64,000 bases of DNA. Origin: UBA5018 sp947463165. Its GTDB lineage: Bacteria; Cyanobacteriota; Cyanobacteriia; PCC-6307; Cyanobiaceae. Shown here one piece after another: positions 44,167-51,566 of the stretch. Numbering within the stretch: the stretch's first letter is position 1; each line of letters starts with the position of its first letter. Made by a program: the position numbers and the translations under genes. The notes under the pieces are model-generated. The model did not search any database. It saw only the letters and a program-made list of their open reading frames with translations, and was not told the DNA's origin. The stretch spans positions 1 to 64,000 of the forward strand of contig CALRTY020000008.1 of NCBI GenBank assembly GCA_943371245.1, written 5' to 3'.

Positions 44167-46071
44167 ATGTGCGGGATCGTTGCCCTGATCGGCTCGCGGG
44201 AGGCGGCTCCCCAGTTGTTGGAGGGCCTGCGTCAGCTGGAATACCGCGGCTACGACTCGGCTGGCATCGCCACCGTCCACCAGCCCCAGCAGGGCGCGGC
44301 GGCGCTGCACTGCCTGCGGGCGGAGGGCAAGTTGGTGAATCTCACCGCCCGCTTTGAGGCCCAGGGAGCTCCGGGCCTTTGCGGCATCGGCCACACCCGC
44401 TGGGCCACCCATGGCAAGCCGGAGGAGCGCAATGCCCACCCGCATCTCGATGCCAGCGGCGAGTTGGCGGTGGTTCAAAACGGAATCATCGAGAATTACC
44501 GCAGCCTGCGGGAGCAGCTGCAGGCATCTGGAGTGCTGTTTCGCTCCGACACCGATACGGAGGTGATCCCCCATCTGCTGGCTGGCCAACTGCGGCAGCT
44601 ACAGGCCAAGGGTGAACCCGCCAGCGGCGCCCTGCTGCTGCAGGCCCTGCAGCAGGTGTTGCCGCTGCTGCAGGGCAGCTACGCCCTGGCGGTGGTCTGG
44701 GCCCAAACCCCCGCTGCCCTGGTGGTGGCCCGCCGCTCGGCGCCGCTGTTGATCGGCCTGGGGGAGGGGGAATTCCTCTGCGCCAGCGACACGCCAGCCC
44801 TGGCGGGTTTCACCCGCACGATCCTGCCGATGGAGGACGGCGAGGTGGCGCTGCTCACCCCGCTGGGCATCGAGCTCTATGGAGCTGATGGCGGGCGGCG
44901 GCAGCGCAGCCCCAGCCTGCTGAGCGGCACCGAGCAGGTGGTGGACAAGCGCAGCTTCCGCCACTTCATGCTCAAGGAGATCCATGAGCAGCCGGAAACC
45001 GCGGCGCTGTGGGTGGCGCGGCATCTGCCCGAGGACCCCGGCGGCCATCTGGTGGCCCTGCCCTTTGACGAGGACTTCTATGCCGGCGTGGAGCGCATCG
45101 AGATCCTGGCCTGTGGCACCAGTCGCCATGCGGCCCAGGTGGGGGCCTATCTGCTGGAGCAGCTCGCCGGCATCCCCGCCAATGTGTTCTACGCCAGTGA
45201 ATTCCGCTATTCACCACCCCCGCTGAGCGCCCATACGCTCACCATCGGCGTAACCCAGTCAGGCGAGACCGCCGACACCTTGGCGGCCCTGGCGATGGAG
45301 CAGGAGCGGCGCAGCCTGGTGGCCGATCCCAGCTTTGCGCCGCGCTTGCTGGGGATCACCAACCGGCCCGAGAGCTCCCTGGGGCGGCTGGTGCCTCACC
45401 TGCTCGACATCGGCGCCGGCATTGAGGTGGGTGTGGCCGCCACCAAAACCTTCCTGGGGCAATTGCTGGCCTTCTACGGCCTGGCGCTGGCCTTTGCCGA
45501 GCGGCGGGTGGGCCGGGGCCCCAACCGCGAGCAGCTCAAGACCCTGGTGGTGGGCCTGCGGGCAATGCCGCAGCAGTTGCGGCAGCTGGTGGAAGAGCAC
45601 GACCGCCGCTGTGCCGAGTTGGCCCATCGCTTCGAGAGCACCCAGGATGTGATCTTTCTGGGCCGTGGCATCAACTATCCAATTGCCCTGGAGGGAGCCC
45701 TCAAACTCAAGGAAATCAGCTACATCCATGCCGAGGGCTATCCAGCTGGCGAGATGAAGCATGGGCCGATCGCCTTGCTCGACGCCCGGGTGCCAGTGGT
45801 GTCGATTGCGATGCCGGGCAAAGTGTTTGACAAGGTGCTCAGCAATGCCCAGGAGGCCAAGGCGCGGGATGCCCAGTTGATCGGCGTTGCCCCTGGGGGA
45901 AAAGACACTGAGATCTTCGATCTGCTGTTGCCGGTGCCAGAGGTGGACGAGCTGCTCAGCCCGCTGCTCACCGTGATCCCGATGCAGCTGCTCAGCTATC
46001 ACATCGCCGCCCACCGGGGCCTGGATGTGGATCAGCCCCGCAATCTGGCCAAGAGCGTCACGGTGGAGTGA
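44167..46071 (+). CDS. glmS: Glucosamine-fructose-6-phosphate aminotransferase
   Basis: GlmS makes glucosamine-6-phosphate for peptidoglycan and lipopolysaccharide. ATG at 44167 gives 634 residues, placing the nucleophile Cys at position 2 (MCGIVALIGSREAAPQ). Other motifs are TRWATHGKPEERNAHPH, two SIS domains (CGTSRHAAQVG and GRGINYPIALEGALKLKE), and a C-terminal LAKSVTVE. A longer in-frame start would run through the psaC terminator and is rejected. Confidence 0.97.
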   Translation: MCGIVALIGSREAAPQLLEGLRQLEYRGYDSAGIATVHQPQQGAAALHCLRAEGKLVNLTARFEAQGAPGLCGIGHTRWATHGKPEERNAHPHLDASGELAVVQNGIIENYRSLREQLQASGVLFRSDTDTEVIPHLLAGQLRQLQAKGEPASGALLLQALQQVLPLLQGSYALAVVWAQTPAALVVARRSAPLLIGLGEGEFLCASDTPALAGFTRTILPMEDGEVALLTPLGIELYGADGGRRQRSPSLLSGTEQVVDKRSFRHFMLKEIHEQPETAALWVARHLPEDPGGHLVALPFDEDFYAGVERIEILACGTSRHAAQVGAYLLEQLAGIPANVFYASEFRYSPPPLSAHTLTIGVTQSGETADTLAALAMEQERRSLVADPSFAPRLLGITNRPESSLGRLVPHLLDIGAGIEVGVAATKTFLGQLLAFYGLALAFAERRVGRGPNREQLKTLVVGLRAMPQQLRQLVEEHDRRCAELAHRFESTQDVIFLGRGINYPIALEGALKLKEISYIHAEGYPAGEMKHGPIALLDARVPVVSIAMPGKVFDKVLSNAQEAKARDAQLIGVAPGGKDTEIFDLLLPVPEVDELLSPLLTVIPMQLLSYHIAAHRGLDVDQPRNLAKSVTVE

Positions 46072-46148
46072 GCCGACAGCCCTGGGGGCCGGCTGGCCTG
46101 GAGGCAGAAGACTGCAGGCAGAGGCGGCTGGCGGCTGGCTGCCTGGGC

Positions 46149-46814
46149 TCAGAGCTCCAGCAGCCCTGGCGGCGGCGTGATGCCTATCCAGCCCGCCTGA
46201 ATCTGCACCTCGGGCACGATCGCCTTCACAAAGGGGATCAAAATCACCCGCCCGCCCGCCTCGGCGTTGAGTTCCACCTCCAGCAGGTCGTTGCCAGCGT
46301 GGAGCAGATCCAGCACCCGGCCAATGCTCTGCCCCTGGTCCAGCAGCCGCACCTCCAGGCCGATCAAATCGAGCAGGTGGAATTCGCCCCGGGCCAGCTT
46401 GGGCCTGTCACTGGCCAGCACCAGCAGCTGCTCCCCCACCAGGGCCTCGGCGGCCTCGCGGCTGTCCACCCCCGCCAAGCGCACCACGTAGAGCTGCTTA
46501 CCCGGCAGTTGGCGTCCGCCGAGCAGTTCCACGCAGCGGGGCGGATCTTGCCGACGCTGTAACCAGCGCCGACCGGCCTTGGTGAATCGCTGGGGAAAGT
46601 CGCTGAGGGGCAGCAGCCGCAGTTCGCCCTGCAGCCCCTGGGCGGCCACCAGCTTGCCCACCACCAGCAGCTCTGGTTGCTCGCTCTCGGAGCCCTCGGT
46701 GTCTAGGCCCGCTTGCCCCTGCTGTTTTGGCCCGGGGCTATTGGGCTCCAGGCGGGCGGGCTGTTGCGGTCCGCGATCGGGGCCAGTCGCTCCCTTGCCC
46801 CCCAGATCCGCCAC
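46149..46814 (-). CDS. rimM: Ribosome maturation factor RimM
   Basis: RimM helps assemble the 30S subunit. The product has 221 residues. The RimM N-terminal domain starts about residue 48 (LLVVGKLVAAQGLQGELRLL). The PRC-barrel region has FHLLDLIGLEVRLLDQGQSI and ILIPFVKAIVPEVQ. The first ~47 residues are a Gln/Pro/Gly-rich extension absent from typical RimM, so a later start is possible. Confidence 0.93.
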   Translation of the reverse strand: MADLGGKGATGPDRGPQQPARLEPNSPGPKQQGQAGLDTEGSESEQPELLVVGKLVAAQGLQGELRLLPLSDFPQRFTKAGRRWLQRRQDPPRCVELLGGRQLPGKQLYVVRLAGVDSREAAEALVGEQLLVLASDRPKLARGEFHLLDLIGLEVRLLDQGQSIGRVLDLLHAGNDLLEVELNAEAGGRVILIPFVKAIVPEVQIQAGWIGITPPPGLLEL

Positions 46815-46887
46815 TGTCAGTTACCCGAGCTTCCCCCCGATAATGGCCAAACGCTTGACCCTGGCCCGCTGAGCCAGCTCTACCCCG

Positions 46888-47067
46888 ATGGCTCAACTGC
46901 CAATCCTGCCGGGCTCCACCGTGGTGGTGCGGGATGTCCGCTCCATTTACAACGGCTACAGGGGCTTCGTGCAGCGCCTCTCGGGCAGCCGCGCGGCGGT
47001 GCTGTTTGAGGGTGGCAATTGGGACAAGCTGGTCACCATGCCGATCAAGGCCCTGGAGCAGGCCTAG
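46888..47067 (+). CDS. ndhS: NAD(P)H dehydrogenase-like complex subunit NdhS
   Basis: ATG at 46888 gives 59 residues with an SH3-like fold. Conserved positions are PGSTVVVRDVRSIYNGYRGF, QRLSGSRAAVLFEGGNWDKL and VTMPIKALE. NdhS (DUF3252) takes part in ferredoxin binding to photosynthetic NDH-1. The last 23 bp overlap the 3' end of rnc. Confidence 0.88.
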   Translation: MAQLPILPGSTVVVRDVRSIYNGYRGFVQRLSGSRAAVLFEGGNWDKLVTMPIKALEQA

Positions 47068-47770
47068 GCGCCAGCTGCTCCAGGGCCATCCGGGCCGCCT
47101 CCTGTTCGGCGGAGCGCCGGGAGGGCCCCCAGCCAGCGCCGCAGTCCCGGCCATCCACCTGCACTTGGCAGTGGAAGCGGCGCGGATCGGCATGCACTTT
47201 GCTCACCTGCTCGCAGCCGTAGTGGGGCAGCCCCAAACCCCGAGCCTGGCTCCACTCCTGCAGCGCCGATTTCCAATTGTGCAGATGGGGGTCGGCCAGC
47301 AGTTCGGCTCCATCCCTGCGCCAATGGGGATCCAGCCAGATGTGCACAGCCCCCAGGCCGCCGTCGGCGCCGCCCCAGCTTTCATAGATGGCGCCAATCA
47401 GGGCTTCGCAGCACTCGGCCAGCAGGGTGGCGCGGCCGGCCAGATCGCCGGCGGCCACCGGGCCGATGCGCAACAGCGGGGCCAGGCCGCAGCGCTCCGC
47501 CAGTTCGGCCAGCCAGCGATCACTCACCAACTGGGCCCGCAGGGCCGAGGCCTGGCCGACGCTCAGGCCGGCATGATCCCGGCGCAGGTAGGCGGATGCC
47601 GCCAGGCGCAGCACCGCATCGCCCAGGAACTCCAGCCGTTCATGGTTGTAGGCCAGGCCGGCGGAGGTGTGGCTGAGGGCCTCATCCACGGCGCTGAGAT
47701 CGCGGCCGGAGGCCTCTAGGCCAAGGCCGGCCAGGAAGGCGATCAGCGCCCGCTGGCGATCGGGCTTCAT
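47045..47770 (-). CDS. rnc: Ribonuclease III
   Basis: RNase III cleaves double-stranded RNA in rRNA and mRNA processing. ATG at 47770 gives 241 residues; a longer in-frame start would run into rnpB. The catalytic signature NHERLEFLGDAVLRL and ECCEALIGAIYES are clear, and a dsRNA-binding domain ends the protein (NWKSALQEWSQARGLGLPHY and SRRSAEQEAARMALEQL). Confidence 0.93.
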   Translation of the reverse strand: MKPDRQRALIAFLAGLGLEASGRDLSAVDEALSHTSAGLAYNHERLEFLGDAVLRLAASAYLRRDHAGLSVGQASALRAQLVSDRWLAELAERCGLAPLLRIGPVAAGDLAGRATLLAECCEALIGAIYESWGGADGGLGAVHIWLDPHWRRDGAELLADPHLHNWKSALQEWSQARGLGLPHYGCEQVSKVHADPRRFHCQVQVDGRDCGAGWGPSRRSAEQEAARMALEQLAPRPAPGP

Positions 47771-47799
47771 GGCTTCACTCAGCTTGGGGCTATTGGGGG

Positions 47800-48214
47800 T
47801 GAAAGCAGGACGTAAGCCGGGTTCTGTTCTCCTCAACTGGCACCGAAGCGCTGGTGGAGGGGGCAGTCATCTGTCTGGGACCGCCGTTGCCGGCGGCCTC
47901 GAGCGGCGCGCTTTTGTCGGGACCGGTGTTATGGCCAACCTTGGTCCCTGGGCCTTGCTCCTAGCCGGGGTTTACCGAGCCAGCACCTCTCGATGCTGCT
48001 GGTGCGCTCTTACCGCACCTTTGCACCCTTACCTGTGCACGGGTTGCCCCGGGCCATCGGCGGTGTGTTTCTGTGGCACTCTCCTCACGGTCACCCGCAC
48101 TGGGCGTTACCCAGCAAGCCTGGCCATTGGGGAGCCCGGACTTTCCTCAACCGGGCGCCGCTGCCGCCTTGAAGACCGCAACGACCCCGATCGCGACCAC
48201 CTCGCCTGCTTTCA
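47800..48214 (-). ncRNA. rnpB: RNase P RNA
   Basis: On the minus strand the 5' arm GAAAGCAGG near 48213 pairs with CCTGCTTTC near 47801, closing helix P1. Universal RNase P blocks are present: GAGGAAAGTCCGGGCTCC, AGAGTGCCACAGAAA and AACCCGGCTTACG near the 3' end. The length of about 415 nt fits bacterial type A. It lies between rnc and a divergent tRNA-Arg. Confidence 0.95.
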
Positions 48215-48260
48215 AACCCCATAATGCCCATGCGGACCGTCCCCAGGGCTGGCCCGCTCG

Positions 48261-48334
<74 letters not shown>

Positions 48335-48340
48335 TCCTCC

Positions 48341-48366
48341 AAAACCCCATTTATCGCAAGGGTTTT
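48341..48366 (+). terminator. Inverted repeat after tRNA-Arg
   Basis: AAAACCC at 48341-48347 pairs with GGGTTTT at 48360-48366. It is a plausible end for the tRNA transcript, although the T-run is part of the stem. Confidence 0.5.
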
Positions 48367-48840
48367 CAGGGGAGCAAGGGCCCTGGCCCGAATTCTTCGC
48401 TGAGCCCCCACCCCCTGGCCAAGCCACCTGGCTGAGCCACCGCAGCCGTCAGAGTCGCCAGGGGCCAGGCCCAAGCGGCAGCGCTCTGGCCCAGTTCAAT
48501 CAGACGATCAGGGCATCAGGCCACCAACTCGCCGCAGCCGAGCTCAGGGCCCAGCCCAGTCGGACTGGCTCGCTGGCGACAGGGCCAAATTCAGCTCCAA
48601 ATTCAGTGCCAAATCCAAGGACATGACCAGGGCCAGCTGGTCGATTGCGATCACATTTGCATATCTTTTGATTTGCGGTTTACCCGGGGAAACGGCCCTG
48701 ACCAATCTGCTTTATAACGAACATATTTTGGCTCCATAAGTGAAAATGCGTCGAAATTATCGATTCCTTTCTGATAACAATTCGCAATGCCTGGCGCCCG
48801 GCGAGCCCTTGGCAATCCCTATTCAGGAGGCCCATAAGCC
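48367..48840. other. Spacer after tRNA-Arg
   Basis: These 474 bp have no gene I can support. Three 12-bp repeats (ccaaattcagct, ccaaattcagtg, ccaaatccaagg) lie at 48585-48620. Confidence 0.55.
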
Positions 48841-49662
48841 TTAGAGATACAGGGTAGGCTTGCGTCCCCATTGGCCAGCAAAAGTGCTGAAGGAAGAGCC
48901 AACTGTACCAATGATGGAATCGCATTTTGACAACATATAAAGATCACAAACGGCATCAAAAAGGCCCGTGAGCCTGGCCTGCTTGGTAGTGTCTTCGCTG
49001 GCGGCCCGGTTGGCTTCGATCCAGTGGTGATCGAGACTTAGGGCCCGGGGGCCCAGGATAGCCTTGGCTTGCTCCAACGAGGCTGGATTGTCGCAAGCCA
49101 AAAATACTCTACCATCGGGATATTGATTGAGGAAGCTGGCGGCGTAGCTGGGGATACCATTTTGCAGCGGTGGCAATCCTTTTCTGGCCCGCAGGTCCAC
49201 CATGTCCGTACGACGAATATGGCTTCCCAGGCTGGGAAACCCAGGGGCTTCAGATTGCCCCATCAGTGCTTCCACTCGCCGCACTACGGCATTGATGGGG
49301 GTGAGCAATTGATAAAACTCAGCTACAAAGCCGTCAAAGGTGGCCTTGTCCACCCGCCCCTGGCCATGGGCCTGAAAGGTGAGCTCCGGCGGCGAGCCGC
49401 AATGGGTGGGTCGCTGGTCAGAAGCGGAGGTGACGATGCTGAGGGTTTGATCGCTTGGCTTAGGCAGCTGGGCTACGAACAGGGCGCCGGGAATCGGCAG
49501 GAATACCTCATCAATTAGCCCGGGACAACTCGGATCAGCCTCCCATGTATAAAACAATTCCCAGTTTAATGACTTGGATAGTGCGTAGTATCCAGCCAAG
49601 CCGCGCAGTCGGTTGCAGAGGCCAAACCTGCTTCTAAAAGTTACGTGAATGGCTGGCGTCAT
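48841..49662 (-). CDS. Fucosyltransferase-like glycosyltransferase
   Basis: The product has 273 residues. The N-terminus IHVTFRSRFGLCNRLRGLAG, a central SLGSHIRRTDMVDLRAR (motif I, donor binding) and GTVGSSFSTFAGQWG near the C-terminus match the NodZ/FUT8/POFUT-type fucosyltransferase fold. It probably adds a sugar to a polysaccharide or glycolipid; the donor GDP-fucose is inferred from family. No polysaccharide cluster surrounds it, which suggests an isolated acquisition. Confidence 0.7.
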   Translation of the reverse strand: MTPAIHVTFRSRFGLCNRLRGLAGYYALSKSLNWELFYTWEADPSCPGLIDEVFLPIPGALFVAQLPKPSDQTLSIVTSASDQRPTHCGSPPELTFQAHGQGRVDKATFDGFVAEFYQLLTPINAVVRRVEALMGQSEAPGFPSLGSHIRRTDMVDLRARKGLPPLQNGIPSYAASFLNQYPDGRVFLACDNPASLEQAKAILGPRALSLDHHWIEANRAASEDTTKQARLTGLFDAVCDLYMLSKCDSIIGTVGSSFSTFAGQWGRKPTLYL

Positions 49663-49916
49663 TGCGGAGAACTGGCTTATTCAGGCCTGGCCTGGAAGTC
49701 TATCCCATCAGTTTACCGGCCAACCCAGGTCTCTTGTTGTTTGCCCTAGCAAAACCTTCCCCCCCTTACCTTTTTCCATGGCTTTTCTAACCGGATGAAT
49801 CAGGGAAAGAGTGAGGGGGAAAATCCAATAAATCTGAGCCACTGCCAACCGATGCCTAACGCCGCAAAAGCTCCCAGGGGGCAGATCCCCAGCAATGGCG
49901 ATTATCCAAAGTCTGC
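49663..49916. other. Spacer upstream of the fucosyltransferase-like gene
   Basis: Nothing recognisable is seen in this stretch. It presumably holds the promoter of the minus-strand glycosyltransferase gene. Confidence 0.4.
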
Positions 49917-50144
49917 CTAGATCAATAAATCCGCTAGCTGCAGCTGATTTGCATCAACTTTTGGCCGCTGCCCCCGCCAGGCCGGTGGCTGTGGTCTAGG
50001 GTGAGAATTCCGGTAGAAGCCGGCGGGCACCAAGAACTTGGCGTGCCCGCAATCTCGATGCACCCGCTCCCGTGGTGTGTCGATTTGCCGGAACCAGCAC
50101 CGAGCCCCCTCCTGCGCTTCTTGGAGGCGGTCCACCAGGTCCAC
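49917..50144 (-). CDS. Possible small protein with Cys/His residues, unknown
   Basis: A GTG at 50144 opens 75 residues reading MDLVDRLQEAQEGARCWFRQ and then IDTPRERVHRDCGHAKFLVP. The composition (CWFR, RDCGH) looks protein-like and the frame is free of low-complexity sequence. I know no family for it, and there is no clear Shine-Dalgarno. It could be chance. Confidence 0.3.
   Translation of the reverse strand: MDLVDRLQEAQEGARCWFRQIDTPRERVHRDCGHAKFLVPAGFYRNSHPRPQPPAWRGQRPKVDANQLQLADLLI
50023..50050. repeat. Long hairpin inside the small-ORF region
   Basis: GCGGGCAC at 50023-50030 pairs with GTGCCCGC at 50043-50050, and the inner CAAG/CTTG extends the stem with a two-base bulge. It is a strong potential RNA structure, as likely to be a terminator or RNA element as part of the small ORF. 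Confidence 0.5.
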
Positions 50145-50225
50145 CCCGACTGCCCGTGCGAGTCCTGCGAGGGAACGGCAGCCGCCCGGTGCGCGATCGA
50201 TATCCGTTTTCGTTCTGTTTTTGTG

Positions 50226-50510
50226 ATGGCTAATTCAATTTTGTCAATTTTTGCCCAGGGCCAAACTGGCCTGCCCCCTGCTGTCCAGCGCCCCTTGCAG
50301 GCATTACTCCAGGGCCAGGCAGCCGCTGGGATAACGGCCAGTCGCCCGGTCCATCGGCCGGTCAGTCGCCCAGCCAGTGGCCTGCCATTGGCCAGCCATG
50401 CTGGCAATGCTGGGGGCTCCAGCTCACCCCTAGGTCAGCGCCGGGAGGGCGGCTGCAGGCTGCAGCCGCCAGCCGCCCCCAGCTGGGAGGAACTGCTCGG
50501 TCGCCGCTGA
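50226..50510 (+). CDS. Possible small protein, unknown
   Basis: ATG at 50226 opens 94 residues (MANSILSIFAQGQTGLPPAV and onward) ending in SWEELLGRR. The middle is rich in Gly, Ala, Arg and Pro. It lies 58 bp before a better-supported hypothetical gene. No family is recognised and the evidence is composition only. Confidence 0.3.
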   Translation: MANSILSIFAQGQTGLPPAVQRPLQALLQGQAAAGITASRPVHRPVSRPASGLPLASHAGNAGGSSSPLGQRREGGCRLQPPAAPSWEELLGRR

Positions 50511-50568
50511 TGCCCGCATCTCCCAGTTGGTCTGGGGCCGCTAGCCTTGGGCCAGTCGGCTCCCCGCG

Positions 50569-50880
50569 ATGACCTCGCTGCACGACCTGCGTCTGCGCTT
50601 GTTGGTGCAACAAGAGAGTGAGCGACTGGTTGACAGCCAACCTGACGAGCTCGACCTCTCCGTGGTGCAGGCCCGCTGTCTGTGCTGGCTGGCCGTGTTG
50701 GCCGAGGCCCACGAGGCCCAGGCCTGTGAGGCCGAGCGCCACGGCGATGTGGAGCAGGCGATGGGCTGGTTTGCCGATGCGATGAGGCTGCGCGACGTGA
50801 TCAACCTGGTGTCCTCTATCGAGATTCCCCTGCCTGCTGCCCATGAGGAGGGGGAGGATGGCGATTCACTGGCCGCCTGA
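50569..50880 (+). CDS. Small alpha-helical hypothetical protein
   Basis: ATG at 50569 gives 103 residues, mostly helical and acidic: LHDLRLRLLVQQESERLVDS, then a Cys-containing VQARCLCWLAVLAEAHEAQA. It has no signal or membrane helix. It is co-directional with and 35 bp upstream of the next hypothetical, suggesting an operon. I do not recognise a family. Confidence 0.6.
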   Translation: MTSLHDLRLRLLVQQESERLVDSQPDELDLSVVQARCLCWLAVLAEAHEAQACEAERHGDVEQAMGWFADAMRLRDVINLVSSIEIPLPAAHEEGEDGDSLAA

Positions 50881-50915
50881 TGCCATGATGGAGATTGTCA
50901 GCACAAGGGAGTGCG

Positions 50916-51413
50916 GTGCCAGAAGAGCCCTGCCAGTGCCCTGATTGCCAGCGGTTTTATCGGGAACACGATCGATTGATCCGAGAGCATCCCACCCTGC
51001 GCCAGCAGCAGGAGCTCAGTTGGGCTGCGCTGCAGTCCTTCCGCACCCTGGCTGGCCGGGTACTGGAAGAGCTGCAGAAGCAACACGGCGATGGGGAGCA
51101 GCCAGCTGAACCCACGGCTGCACCTAGCGTCTCTGCCCCTGCCACCCCTGGCGCCGCTGCCAGTGGCAGTGCCAATGCCTCCGGTGAGGGGGATGCGATC
51201 CAGCAGGCGATGCTGGATCTGGAGAACATCAATGCCCACCTCTTCTCAATTGAGGTGCTGATGGAGCGCATCTTTGATGTGCGAGTGCCAGACGAAGTGG
51301 AAAAAACCTTTCGGGAACTGGCTGGCGAGCTAGCCCCCGATCCACTCAACGCCGATCGCCTGCGGCTCAACCGCCTGCTCCATCAAACCCCCGACCTCCC
51401 CGATCGCAGCTAA
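50916..51413 (+). CDS. Hypothetical protein with N-terminal CxCxxC motif
   Basis: GTG at 50916, preceded by Shine-Dalgarno AAGGGAG at 50905-50911, gives 165 residues. EPCQCPDCQRFYREHDRLI near the N-terminus could bind a metal. A helical region, an Ala/Pro/Ser-rich linker (about residues 65-95) and a C-terminal helical domain (MLDLENINAHLFSIEVLMER) follow. The function is unknown. Confidence 0.65.
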   Translation: MPEEPCQCPDCQRFYREHDRLIREHPTLRQQQELSWAALQSFRTLAGRVLEELQKQHGDGEQPAEPTAAPSVSAPATPGAAASGSANASGEGDAIQQAMLDLENINAHLFSIEVLMERIFDVRVPDEVEKTFRELAGELAPDPLNADRLRLNRLLHQTPDLPDRS

Positions 51414-51452
51414 ACAAAGGCCCAGCCGTAATCCCTGGGCAAGCGGCGATCA

Positions 51453-51479
51453 AGTGCCGGTAGAAATTCTGCTGGCACT
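51453..51479. repeat. Interrupted palindrome between convergent genes
   Basis: AGTGCC and GGCACT flank an inner AGAA/TTCT, separated by three-base internal loops. It lies in the 153-bp convergent spacer before glgP. Confidence 0.45.
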
Positions 51480-51523
51480 ATGAACTGGTTTTATGCATTG
51501 TTGCTATGTACTGGTGCCATGAA

Positions 51524-51557
51524 ATCGGGGTTATCGCAAGGTTGCGGCAACCCCGAT
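51524..51557. terminator. Bidirectional terminator hairpin before glgP 3' end
   Basis: ATCGGGGTT at 51524-51532 pairs perfectly with AACCCCGAT at 51549-51557, and the inner CGCAA/TTGCG adds five more pairs. It lies between the convergent hypothetical gene and glgP and can serve both. There is no strong T-run. Confidence 0.7.
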
Positions 51558-51566
51558 TAGAGGCCC

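Noticed and set aside
47771..47836. Longer N-terminus of RNase III
   Set aside because: It would overlap the 3' end of rnpB; ATG 47770 gives the normal family length.
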